A stretch of DNA of 64,000 nt. Origin: an uncultured Sphingobacteriales bacterium (lineage in GTDB: Bacteria; Bacteroidota; Bacteroidia; Chitinophagales; Chitinophagaceae). The stretch covers positions 1 to 64,000 of the forward strand of contig CALKHN010000027.1 of assembly GCA_937991535.1 (NCBI GenBank). The letters run 5' to 3'. The position numbers and the translations under genes were made by a program. The notes beneath the pieces are model-generated. The model saw only the letters and a list, made by a program, of their open reading frames with translations, did no database searches and was not told the origin of the DNA. This document shows, in pieces, positions 19,529 through 28,173 of this stretch (positions within the stretch are counted from its first letter, which is position 1; the number at the start of each line of letters is the position of its first letter).

Positions 19529-20356
19529 TTATCCTTCTGTTCGCTCGTTTTTCCACCCTTCTACCAAATCCCTCATTTTTATCGTTTCACTGAGCACATC
19601 ATTGTATAGTGTATTCATATAATCCTGGTGAACATATTCAACAGACAAAAAGCCATTGAAACGATGTTCATCCAACTGCCCCAGGATGGCGGGGAAGTTA
19701 ATGGTTCCTTTCTCAAGGCCTGTTTGCAAACAACCCGGCTTTGCCTGCCTCAGATGCACCAGTTGTGTATAGGGAATAAGAGGATCAACAACCTTTTGTG
19801 TGAACCCCATACATACAAAATGAGCATAATCTAAAATCAGTTTCAAACCGGGAACCTTATTCAAAAGTTCCAGTGCCAGTTCGGGAGATTCGAGATAAGA
19901 ATGAACATGAGGCTCTATTGCCAATGCAACATCTTCCTTCCGGCACAGCTCCACCATTTCTTTCAGGTTCTCTGCCGAAGTATGCATTGCATCAGCAATA
20001 TGCTGCCCGGGATTTATTATACCCGGTAAAATAAAAAGGGTTTCGATATTCGCTTTCCGGCAAAACAGCGCAACTTTTTTCAGGTCTGATTTGTTTCTTC
20101 CGTCTGCATCTTTCAGCGCCAGGTTTCTTTCTTTGATGTCTGTTCCAAACAGGTGGTACAAACACGGTACAGTAATTTCCTGGTTGCGGATAAATTCCGC
20201 CATCCCTTCAGGATTCTCAAGGATTCTATCTTTACTTATTGCGGGGCGGTAAAAATAGCCCAGGTCTATCGCATGAATGTTGAGCAGCTTAGACAATCCT
20301 ACTGCTTCCTGCAAGCTGCATTGCGGAAGAGACCAGGAAGTGAGTGACAATTTCAT
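19529..20356 (-). CDS. Sugar phosphate isomerase/epimerase (AP endonuclease 2-like TIM barrel)
   Basis: A 275-residue cytoplasmic TIM-barrel protein of the xylose-isomerase-like family. Landmarks are LTSWSLPQCSLQEAV at the start, LFILPGIINPG in the middle, then ALAIEPHVHSY, LKLILDYAHF and FLSVEYVHQD, which supply the Glu, His and Asp metal ligands of the family. No export signal. Proteins of this type isomerise or epimerise keto sugars and often accompany Gfo/Idh/MocA enzymes, as here (45 bp downstream of that gene). It could also be a dehydratase or eliminase of the same fold. Substrate unknown. Confidence 0.82.
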   Translation of the reverse strand: MKLSLTSWSLPQCSLQEAVGLSKLLNIHAIDLGYFYRPAISKDRILENPEGMAEFIRNQEITVPCLYHLFGTDIKERNLALKDADGRNKSDLKKVALFCRKANIETLFILPGIINPGQHIADAMHTSAENLKEMVELCRKEDVALAIEPHVHSYLESPELALELLNKVPGLKLILDYAHFVCMGFTQKVVDPLIPYTQLVHLRQAKPGCLQTGLEKGTINFPAILGQLDEHRFNGFLSVEYVHQDYMNTLYNDVLSETIKMRDLVEGWKNERTEG

Positions 20357-20401
20357 AATTCACGCATATAAAAAACTGATCCAATAAAAACATACATATC
20401 A

Positions 20402-21445
20402 TCAAAGATGCTCTACTTTACCACTTTTTGCAGATTGATGCATCAAATAGAGCGTCTCAACAGAACGGCGGCCAACTGTTGCATCGGCGGGGTTGTGAAC
20501 AGCCTCCCCCTTACAAAGCTGAACAAAGCGGTTAACGGGGGGTTGCTCGGGATATTTGCCATCACCGGCTACCATTTCATTCGGAGTATCTTCTCCGGTA
20601 TTACTCATTATTTCCATTCGCTCACGCTCAATATCAAAAACCAACACGCCTTCCGTGCCAAAAATGCGAATATCCATCATATATCCTCTGTGGGCCGGCA
20701 TGGTAGAAGCGCCTGACAGACTGATGGTTGTTCCTTTATTTGTTTTTACAACTGCAGCATCAAAATAGTCTACGCCCGCAGCCGATAGCTGAAAATTCGA
20801 ATACACCGTTTCGGGATCTTCATCCACCAGATAAAACAGGGCTGCCAGAAGATGCGACATTTGTCCCCAGCTATATCCCCCGGCGTTTTTCGGATCGGCC
20901 CATGTTGAGCTGGGCGGCCTAAAAATATCCGCTTCTGTGCCTTTCATTGGCTGTCCGTTAAACAGATCTGCCGTAGGTGATGCCATTTGTGCGGCAATGT
21001 GCTTGATCTTCCCGATCTTACCTGCCTTAATTTGTTCATGGGCACGCAACATGTAGGGCGTAAAATTCCAGCCACACGCCATCATCACTTCCACAGAATG
21101 CTGTTCGGCCAGTTTTACCAGATTTCTTGCGTCTTCTGCCGTAGTTGTCATTGGCTTTTCAATGAGCAGTTTAATGCCTTTTTTAATGCACGCAAGGGCA
21201 GGAGTAAAATGAGCGGTGTGCGGAGTGGCAACTATAGCGCCATGGATTAATTCTGCATCCAGCATTTCATCAACAGATGTGTATAGGGCAGCTACATTAA
21301 ACTTTTCCTTTATAACTTCCAGGCGTTCTCTTTGTTTATCCACCACAACAATTTGTGCTACACTCCTATTTTTTTTTAGGGTGGGAATATGGTTATAGTT
21401 AGCCCACCATCCGGCCCCGATAACAGCAATGTTTACTTTATCCAT
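20402..21445 (-). CDS. Gfo/Idh/MocA family NAD(P)-dependent oxidoreductase
   Basis: A 347-residue two-domain dehydrogenase. The dinucleotide motif is NIAVIGAGWWANYNH at residues 5-19, and the family hallmark EKP occurs in LLIEKPMTT near residue 97. The C-terminal alpha/beta domain is typical (GGYSWGQMSHLLAAL). No Tat or other export signal, so it is cytoplasmic. It is the first gene of the six-gene catabolic operon and is divergent from the AraC regulator, 129 bp away. Members oxidise or reduce a sugar carbon, including C3 of glycosides. Substrate not readable. Confidence 0.9.
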   Translation of the reverse strand: MDKVNIAVIGAGWWANYNHIPTLKKNRSVAQIVVVDKQRERLEVIKEKFNVAALYTSVDEMLDAELIHGAIVATPHTAHFTPALACIKKGIKLLIEKPMTTTAEDARNLVKLAEQHSVEVMMACGWNFTPYMLRAHEQIKAGKIGKIKHIAAQMASPTADLFNGQPMKGTEADIFRPPSSTWADPKNAGGYSWGQMSHLLAALFYLVDEDPETVYSNFQLSAAGVDYFDAAVVKTNKGTTISLSGASTMPAHRGYMMDIRIFGTEGVLVFDIERERMEIMSNTGEDTPNEMVAGDGKYPEQPPVNRFVQLCKGEAVHNPADATVGRRSVETLYLMHQSAKSGKVEHL

Positions 21446-21574
21446 ATTTTAATATCCTACTCTTTTAACTTTGTTTTTCCTTTTTTGCAATTTTAATGCT
21501 CCGATTCCGGCCTTAACAAAAATAGGTTCCGTATCTTTAAGAGGCACATATAAATTATCTTTCTTTTACACGTT

Positions 21575-22498
21575 TTGCTATTTTCACAGATCAATAAAAA
21601 CATCCCATTATTGAAGGATTATTACAAATATCTGCCCGTAACAAATACAGAAAAAGAATGGGGATTTTATATCAATACAGTAGGCTATTCCGTTACCAAT
21701 CCCCTGGAAACCTATCCTCCTTCCAAAGATCATCCATTGCCCCATCAGTTTACCTGGAACAAAGGCCGCATACTTAATGGATACTACCTGGTTTTTATAT
21801 CCAAAGGCCGCGGCACTTTTGAATCGGCATTGACCCGGTCAAAACCTGTTTCTGAGGGCATTTGTTTTCTGCTATATCCCAATGTATGGCACAGGTACAA
21901 ACCTGATTTAAATACAGGATGGGAAGAATACTGGGTCGGATTTAACGGGATGTATCCGGATCATATTATGAAGAATAACTTCGGGCATCCGGAAAATCCT
22001 TTCTTTGAAATTGGATTAAGCGAGCCTTTTTTAATGATCTTTCAACGCCTACTGGACAATGTTAGAAATGGCTTACCCGGATACCACCAGGTGATCTCAG
22101 GCATAACGCTTGAAATGCTGGCTACCCTGTACAATTTCTCTACCAATAAGCACCAGAGCCAGAACAAGGATTTGCAGCTTATTCACAAAGCCAGGTTTAT
22201 GCTCAGAGAATCACTGGAACGGCCTATAGATATTCCCCAAATGGTAAAAGAACTACCCATGAGCTATGCCAAGTTCAGAAAATTATTTAAAGAACAAACC
22301 GGCACATCTCCGCATCAATACTATCTCAATCTCCGCATCAGCAGAGCAAAATCCTTATTACAAACTACCGAACTAAATGTCAATGAAATAGCTTACCAGT
22401 CTGGATTTGAATCTGAATATTATTTCTCCAAATTTTTTAAGAAAAAAGTAAACCTTTCAGCCACCCAGTACCGGTTGTTAAAAAAACAACTGAAATAA
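21575..22498 (+). CDS. AraC family transcriptional regulator
   Basis: A 307-residue regulator. The N-terminal cupin-like sensor domain (about 60-170) contains GYYLVFISKGRGTFE and YPNVWHRYKPD, the region that binds a small sugar ligand. The C-terminal AraC DNA-binding domain (about 205-307) has two helix-turn-helix units, the second being NVNEIAYQSGFESEYYFSKFF. The start is a TTG at 21575: no ATG occurs before residue about 130, and a stop lies in frame at 21551. A TATCTTTA-type -7 element is seen near 21532. Its divergent position 129 bp from the catabolic operon makes it the probable local activator of that operon and perhaps of the nearby SusC/SusD pair. Confidence 0.88.
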   Translation: MLFSQINKNIPLLKDYYKYLPVTNTEKEWGFYINTVGYSVTNPLETYPPSKDHPLPHQFTWNKGRILNGYYLVFISKGRGTFESALTRSKPVSEGICFLLYPNVWHRYKPDLNTGWEEYWVGFNGMYPDHIMKNNFGHPENPFFEIGLSEPFLMIFQRLLDNVRNGLPGYHQVISGITLEMLATLYNFSTNKHQSQNKDLQLIHKARFMLRESLERPIDIPQMVKELPMSYAKFRKLFKEQTGTSPHQYYLNLRISRAKSLLQTTELNVNEIAYQSGFESEYYFSKFFKKKVNLSATQYRLLKKQLK

Positions 22499-22605
22499 CT
22501 TTCCGAGATCCGCAACCACACCAACCCATACCAGAAAACAACAGTTTTATCATTTTTATAAAAGTGAGTTTTATACAATCCGGAAAGTTGATATTTCTTC
22601 GTGTA

Positions 22606-24225
22606 TCAGTTCTGAATTATTAATGGATTGTGGTTTATTTCATCATTGGGTATATCCATTGTCATATCTGCCACGGAGAGCTGGCCCTGATTGATATGGT
22701 TAGCAGACCCCACCCTGTTAACAGGAATTCCCCAACGCTTGTTATTATAAAACTCACGGCCTTCACCCCACAATTCTGCCCTGGTTTGGAATTGTACCAT
22801 TTCCAGTGGAGACATGCCCGCCATTGCCGGATAGTTTGCAGTTGTTAATGCAGGTACACCTGAACGGGTACGCGCCGCCAGCAATTTATCCAGAGTTGGT
22901 AAAGCATCTGAAGGATTAGAACCGGCAGCCTGCGCTTCGGCCTTCATCAACAATACTTCAGCGGCACGCATATAATAGGTATCCGTTTGATTGGAGTGGA
23001 TATCCACACCATCTAACCCTTTTGTAGCTGCATATTTAAAATTGATATAAGAAGGCAGTGTTCTCACAATCGCATTTGAAGGATAAGTGAAATTACCAAA
23101 AGGCACAGAACCCCCGTAAGCATCTTTTCTGAAGTCGTCACCGGATAATTTATTATACAGCCTTTCGTCTATTCTTTTATAGGCCTGATTCACCCCACCA
23201 TATCCCTCCCCAAAGATATTCATGAGGTTATTGATGTAGTTCTGTGCAACACCAACACTAAAACCTAAAATCACTTCAGGATTTGCGCTATTGTTCAAAA
23301 ACCCGTTCTTTGTTGCAAGATATTCAGGGCTGGCAGGCGTTCCTGTATTTTTACCACCATAATTGGCTTCAGCAAGTAAATCCGGATAGTGCAGCAGAAT
23401 ATCGTCTGCAGCAGCGATAACAGCTGAGTAATCACCTGTAACCAGCGCAATGCGTGCTTTTATAAAATTGGCAACCCCCATATCAATATCATCGGGAGTG
23501 GCAGTATAACCGATTCCCGCGGCTTGTAATAATTGCGTAGCCTCATTGATGTCGGTCCTGATCAAATTATAGGTTTCTTCCGAAGATGATCTTGCTTTAA
23601 AACTTTGTGTTGGATCGAAAGTGGTATACAAAGGCATGCCCGGCTTGCTTTTCCCACCCTGCATATAAGCATCCTGGTAGTTTTCCATAAGGAAGTTATA
23701 AGCATAAGCCCTAACTACGAGTGCCCTTGCCTTGTATTCCTGCATAAGGGTGCTGCCGGAAACAACTTCGTCGGTTAGGAAAGCCAGCAATTGGTTTGCC
23801 TTAGTAATCAGTTCCCATCCATAATACCAATAAGAAACACTGATTCTTTCATTGGCAGTACCAGAGATATTAACGAGGCTGTACTCAACCGAACCGGCCA
23901 GATTGTCACTGATTTCTACATCGCCTAAAACCATATCATTCCCTTCCAAGTCACGCATAATGCCTATGCTTTGATTGGTAAAATAAGAAATGTCGGCCGA
24001 TCCCATTTTATAAATACCACTTTTGTTGAACAGCAATGGCATATTGTTGGCCATACCTCCGAGAATAAGCCTCTGTTTTGCAGTATCGCCGGTAGCCAGC
24101 AGGTCCCTGATCTGCTGATCATTAAGCTGCGATTGCGGTGGCACATCAAGCTTTTTAGAACATGCTGTGAAGACCAGGAGCGCCAAACCCAGAAAGCACA
24201 ATATTTTACTACTTATATTTTTCAT
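22606..24225 (-). CDS. SusD/RagB family nutrient-binding outer membrane lipoprotein (second pair)
   Basis: A 539-residue SusD-like lipoprotein. MKNISSKILCFLGLALLVFTAC gives an n-region, hydrophobic core and lipobox; the start at 24225 is chosen over 24264 because it begins right before this signal and avoids overlap with susC. Family landmarks: ALVVRAYAYNFLMENYQD, YYMRAAEVLLMKAEAQ, and ELWGEGREFYNNKRWGIP near the C-terminus, equivalent to the usual RRxELxxEGxRxxDxxRW block. It follows its SusC by 22 bp. It binds the glycan at the cell surface; rhamnose-containing glycans are the likely ligand from context. Confidence 0.94.
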   Translation of the reverse strand: MKNISSKILCFLGLALLVFTACSKKLDVPPQSQLNDQQIRDLLATGDTAKQRLILGGMANNMPLLFNKSGIYKMGSADISYFTNQSIGIMRDLEGNDMVLGDVEISDNLAGSVEYSLVNISGTANERISVSYWYYGWELITKANQLLAFLTDEVVSGSTLMQEYKARALVVRAYAYNFLMENYQDAYMQGGKSKPGMPLYTTFDPTQSFKARSSSEETYNLIRTDINEATQLLQAAGIGYTATPDDIDMGVANFIKARIALVTGDYSAVIAAADDILLHYPDLLAEANYGGKNTGTPASPEYLATKNGFLNNSANPEVILGFSVGVAQNYINNLMNIFGEGYGGVNQAYKRIDERLYNKLSGDDFRKDAYGGSVPFGNFTYPSNAIVRTLPSYINFKYAATKGLDGVDIHSNQTDTYYMRAAEVLLMKAEAQAAGSNPSDALPTLDKLLAARTRSGVPALTTANYPAMAGMSPLEMVQFQTRAELWGEGREFYNNKRWGIPVNRVGSANHINQGQLSVADMTMDIPNDEINHNPLIIQN

Positions 24226-24247
24226 CTTTATTCCTTTTAAATATCTT

Positions 24248-27200
24248 TTAGAAATTAATATCAACGCCGAATGAAAATGAACTGAGCGGCAGATAATATG
24301 CCTGACCTACGTCCATACCACCTACTAAAGATAACCGCGGGTCAAACCCGGAATGGGAGGTTTTAAACAGGATATCCTGACCGGTAACAAAAATTTTCAG
24401 ATTATCAATTGACATTCTCTCTAAGAATAAATCACTGAATTTGTACCCCAGCGTAATATTTTTCAGATTGAAATAACTGGCGTTAAAAAAAGACATATCC
24501 GTATAAGCCCATGAGCCAATAGTTGCCCCTGATGTGTAATTACCATCTCCGTAGAATAGCATCGGGAATTTGGCATTTGGATTTTCAGCGGTAAAAGTGT
24601 TATGAAGCAGTTCAGACGATATCCCGTCTGACAATCCTCCATTCCTGTAGTACCCGTTTGAATAGGAGTGCGACAGAAATTTGCCGCCAATTTGATAAGC
24701 AACAACAGCGCTCAAATCAAAATTCTTATAGGTAAGCGTTGTTGTTAGCCCTCCAATCCATTTTGGAAGTACACTTCCCATTTCATACTTATTGGCCAGT
24801 GAATAGTTAGTGGTATTTACGTAAGCGCCAACAGCATCTCCGGTAAAGCGGCCTGCATCGTGGTCCGCCTGGGTAACAGTATGCTGAAACAAAGGCAGGC
24901 CGGTACCAGCATCCACTCCTTTGTATTTATACAGGTAATAATTGTACCAGTCCTTACCCTCTCCCCGCAGGTACACATCTGTTCCGGTAGTACCTGTTCC
25001 TGCTTTACCCCAACCATCTGCCGGCGCGGTAAAATTACCGCCCAAAGACGGTATGCCCACGGACTCGGGGTACGATTGTAAAATAGTTTTGTAGTGCGTT
25101 CCGGTAAGTCCAATGTTCCATCTCCAGTTCGTGTTTCTTACTACATCTATATTTAAGTCTACCTCTATACCACGATTCAGCAAATGAACACTGTTTTTAA
25201 CCAACGACGATTGTCCCATTGAATAAGGAAGCGGTTGAGCAAATACTGAATTGTCTGTCAATTTATGATAATAGTCTACCGAACCGTTTATCCTGTTGTC
25301 CCAAAGGGTAAAATCAATACCAGCGTCAAATGTATTGGTATTTTCCCAGGTTAAAGTTGTATTGGGCAAGGCTCCCTGTGTGAGGTTAAAGCTTGCAGGA
25401 ATGCCGGTACCATTACTAACCATTTGATAGTTGGCGCTGTAACTCCAGATTTGATAGCCGGAATAATTACCAATACCGCTTTCGTTTCCAATAACCCCGT
25501 AACTAGCCCTGAGCTTCAAATCATTTAACCAGCTTTTGGTACGCTCCATAAAGTTTTCAGCGCTGATCCGCCATCCGATACCGGCAGACCAGAAAGTGCC
25601 CCAGCGGTCATTCGCATTACGGAATTTAGAGGAGCCGTCTCTTCTTACAGAACCCTCAAAAAAATATTTCCTGCCATAGTCGTAATTCACCCTTCCAAAA
25701 TAGCTTTCCATTCTTCTCAGATCCTGAAAATCACCGGGGGAGCCAAATGGAGACCCTGCTGTATTATAGCGGCTGGTAAAGTTGCCCGAACCAGTAAAAT
25801 CCGGAATCAGGGAATAGGCGCTGGCATAATTTAGTCCGGAAGTCTTATACTCATAATATTCATGTCCGGCTAAGGCGCTTATCTGGTGTGAACCAAAACT
25901 GTGCCCCCAGTTCAGTAATTGCTGCGCATCCAAAATGGTAATATTGCTCTGCAGCCTGGCCATTGAACCGATATTTCTCACCGGCCCGGTTTCCATATTG
26001 CCATACCTGGTACGGTAATCCTCATACCTGTTGTAAGACAGGTTTGCGGTTAGGCTAAAATCTTTCAGAAAGGTTGCGGTAGCAAAGCCGGTCATGTTCA
26101 GGTCGTTGGAAATGGTTCTGTCCTGATCCAGTTCCATTAATCGAATAAGGTTGTATGGGTATCTCTGATACGTGGTGGGCCCCAGGGGTGAATAGCTGAT
26201 CCCATCCCTGTCAACTACCACGTTATCGCCGTTAGCATCCTTTATTATATTACCCTGTTCATCTCTTGCAAATAAAGAAACCAATGGATTCCCCGCGTTT
26301 ATCCATCTGAAAACGTTTTGAGAAACAGCGCCGGGGTTACGACCAAACCTGGTGGCCATCATCTGGGTGTTCCTATGGGCAAAACCTGTATTTTGCCCTA
26401 CCTTCAGCCAGTCCGTTAATTGCGCATTAATGTTGGCGCGCACGTTGTAGCGTTTAAAGGAAGAGTTCATGATATAAGAAGGGTCATCCATATACCCTAC
26501 AGACAAGTAATAATCCATCTTATCTGTTCCGCCGCTGGCAGAAATATTGTGGTCCTGCCTGAATGGCTTATTGAAGAAGTAGTCGTTATACGTTTGGGCG
26601 GGGAAAAGCATTTTTGCATCGGGATTTAATTTCCCATCGGTATTTACAAGATAAGCGCCTGTCATGGTTGAACTGGCATTGGTACCCGACCCTGTTGGTG
26701 TATAAGAAGCTCCCGGAACCGAATAGAGCATCCAGTTGCCCAGCACATTGCGCTGAAAGTTAGTCATTGACCCGTTGTAATCAAACAGATGCTGACTGGC
26801 AAATTCCGCCGCTGCCTCATGCGACATATTGGGCGACTTAAAATTGGTAGTATATGTTCCATTTGTGGAGCTGCTGCCATCTACGCCATAACGAACAGAA
26901 TTATAGATTGCCAGCCAGGTATATTCGTAACGGTCCTGAGCTTTCTGAATCAGGCTGGGACGAAAATTATCATTCAAATAGTTGAACCCCATGCGTGTGC
27001 TGACCGTTATTTGTGCCTTACCGTTTTTACCTTTTTTGGTTGTTATCAGCACCACACCATTGGCGCCGCGGGAACCATAGATGGCTGTGGAGGCGGCATC
27101 TTTCAGCACCGTAACACTGGCAATGTCTTTTGGGTTAATAGATGCCAGCACGTTTTGATAATCGGCAGGAACCCCGTCAATAACGATCAGCGCATTGGAG

Positions 27201-27724
27201 CTATTCTGCGATGTGGAACTCACCCCCCGGATCCGAATACCCATGTCCAGTCCCGGCTGGCCATCCACGGCGCCAACCTGCAATCCGGGTACCACGCCTT
27301 CCAAAGAACGGCTAACGGAAGAGTTGGTTTCGGCAGACAGAATGTGCGGCTTAATAGTGGTAGCCGACCCTGTAAACTGCTCTTTACGTACCGTTCCGTA
27401 GCCCACAACAAGCAAGGTGTCCAAAGAAGACCGGGACATTTCCATTTTAACGTTAAAGCTTCTGATTGTTCCCACCCTCACTTCCTGCGTTAAAAAACCT
27501 ATAAAGCTAAACTGCAGAATGGAGCTTTCGGAAGGGACAGTCAAAGAAAACATTCCATTAGATGCAGTGGTTGTGCTGACTGAAGTGCTTTTTACGGAAA
27601 CCGTAACGCCCTCCATCGCATCACCATTATTATCAGTAACTGTGCCTGTAACTGATAACTGTGCATTTGCTGCCACGCAAATACACGCGATAAAGGAGAA
27701 AAGTAGAATTAGCCTTTTTTTCAT
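24248..27724 (-). CDS. SusC/RagA TonB-dependent transporter (second pair)
   Basis: A 1158-residue outer membrane barrel. Signal peptide 1-22 (MKKRLILLFSFIACICVAANA), then a CarboxypepD_reg-like domain (VTGTVTDNNGDAMEGVTVSV), TonB-box/plug start (LLVVGYGTVRKEQFTGSAT), plug motif GSRGANGVVLITTKKG, and a barrel ending FSFGVDINF. Unlike the first SusC at 4454-7912 it has no STN domain, so it cannot signal to a FecR and is presumably controlled by the AraC regulator instead. Pairs with the SusD gene 22 bp downstream. Confidence 0.95.
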   Translation of the reverse strand: MKKRLILLFSFIACICVAANAQLSVTGTVTDNNGDAMEGVTVSVKSTSVSTTTASNGMFSLTVPSESSILQFSFIGFLTQEVRVGTIRSFNVKMEMSRSSLDTLLVVGYGTVRKEQFTGSATTIKPHILSAETNSSVSRSLEGVVPGLQVGAVDGQPGLDMGIRIRGVSSTSQNSSNALIVIDGVPADYQNVLASINPKDIASVTVLKDAASTAIYGSRGANGVVLITTKKGKNGKAQITVSTRMGFNYLNDNFRPSLIQKAQDRYEYTWLAIYNSVRYGVDGSSSTNGTYTTNFKSPNMSHEAAAEFASQHLFDYNGSMTNFQRNVLGNWMLYSVPGASYTPTGSGTNASSTMTGAYLVNTDGKLNPDAKMLFPAQTYNDYFFNKPFRQDHNISASGGTDKMDYYLSVGYMDDPSYIMNSSFKRYNVRANINAQLTDWLKVGQNTGFAHRNTQMMATRFGRNPGAVSQNVFRWINAGNPLVSLFARDEQGNIIKDANGDNVVVDRDGISYSPLGPTTYQRYPYNLIRLMELDQDRTISNDLNMTGFATATFLKDFSLTANLSYNRYEDYRTRYGNMETGPVRNIGSMARLQSNITILDAQQLLNWGHSFGSHQISALAGHEYYEYKTSGLNYASAYSLIPDFTGSGNFTSRYNTAGSPFGSPGDFQDLRRMESYFGRVNYDYGRKYFFEGSVRRDGSSKFRNANDRWGTFWSAGIGWRISAENFMERTKSWLNDLKLRASYGVIGNESGIGNYSGYQIWSYSANYQMVSNGTGIPASFNLTQGALPNTTLTWENTNTFDAGIDFTLWDNRINGSVDYYHKLTDNSVFAQPLPYSMGQSSLVKNSVHLLNRGIEVDLNIDVVRNTNWRWNIGLTGTHYKTILQSYPESVGIPSLGGNFTAPADGWGKAGTGTTGTDVYLRGEGKDWYNYYLYKYKGVDAGTGLPLFQHTVTQADHDAGRFTGDAVGAYVNTTNYSLANKYEMGSVLPKWIGGLTTTLTYKNFDLSAVVAYQIGGKFLSHSYSNGYYRNGGLSDGISSELLHNTFTAENPNAKFPMLFYGDGNYTSGATIGSWAYTDMSFFNASYFNLKNITLGYKFSDLFLERMSIDNLKIFVTGQDILFKTSHSGFDPRLSLVGGMDVGQAYYLPLSSFSFGVDINF

Positions 27725-28173
27725 ATTTCAATCGTTTAAAAAATTAAATCATGGTTAAAGCTTAGTGAATGCCACTGCCGCAGACGCCGGGGAATACAGA
27801 TGTGCTGAATATAAAACCCTCCTGATATTTTTAACGGGAACATAGTGGCGATCAGAAGGCTGCTATCCTGAATTGGAAGTGAAGATATTACTCATAAAAA
27901 GCAGTTTGAAGGTTTTTAATTAAGGCGGCTTAAAAAAAGCGCCAGGCAAAATCGTTAAACATTTCTTAACTCAAATTTAACCCAATGCCCGGCCTAAAAA
28001 AAGAATTTCCTTTACCTCATTTGAGATAATGTTTACCTTTTATGCTATAGAAGACGAGAGGCATGTCTCCCTTCTCACACCAGGTTTCACGTTTAACATG
28101 GCGCCAGGCAGCAGGAGGAGTGAGGATAACATTTTCACATTTCCTCAGCGTTCATCTGATCTTATCGCTGGTT
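27725..28173. other. 449-bp intergenic region upstream of the second susC
   Basis: No convincing coding frame. It holds the promoter region and a long possible leader for the SusC/SusD pair. One exact -7-type element is noted separately at 27972-27979. The part nearest GH78 (28020-28173) has no clear hairpin with a T run, so the end of the GH78 transcript is not marked. Confidence 0.6.
27972..27979 (-). promoter_or_regulatory. Possible -7 element for the second susC
   Basis: CAAATTTA on the plus strand reads TAAATTTG on the minus strand, an exact TAnnTTTG. The -33 region is only T-rich rather than a clear TTTG. It would give a leader of about 240 nt before the SusC start. Confidence 0.3.

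Noticed and set aside
26789..27493. 234-codon open frame opposite the second susC gene
   Set aside because: It is antisense to conserved plug-domain sequence, and its Cys/His-rich composition has no family pattern.
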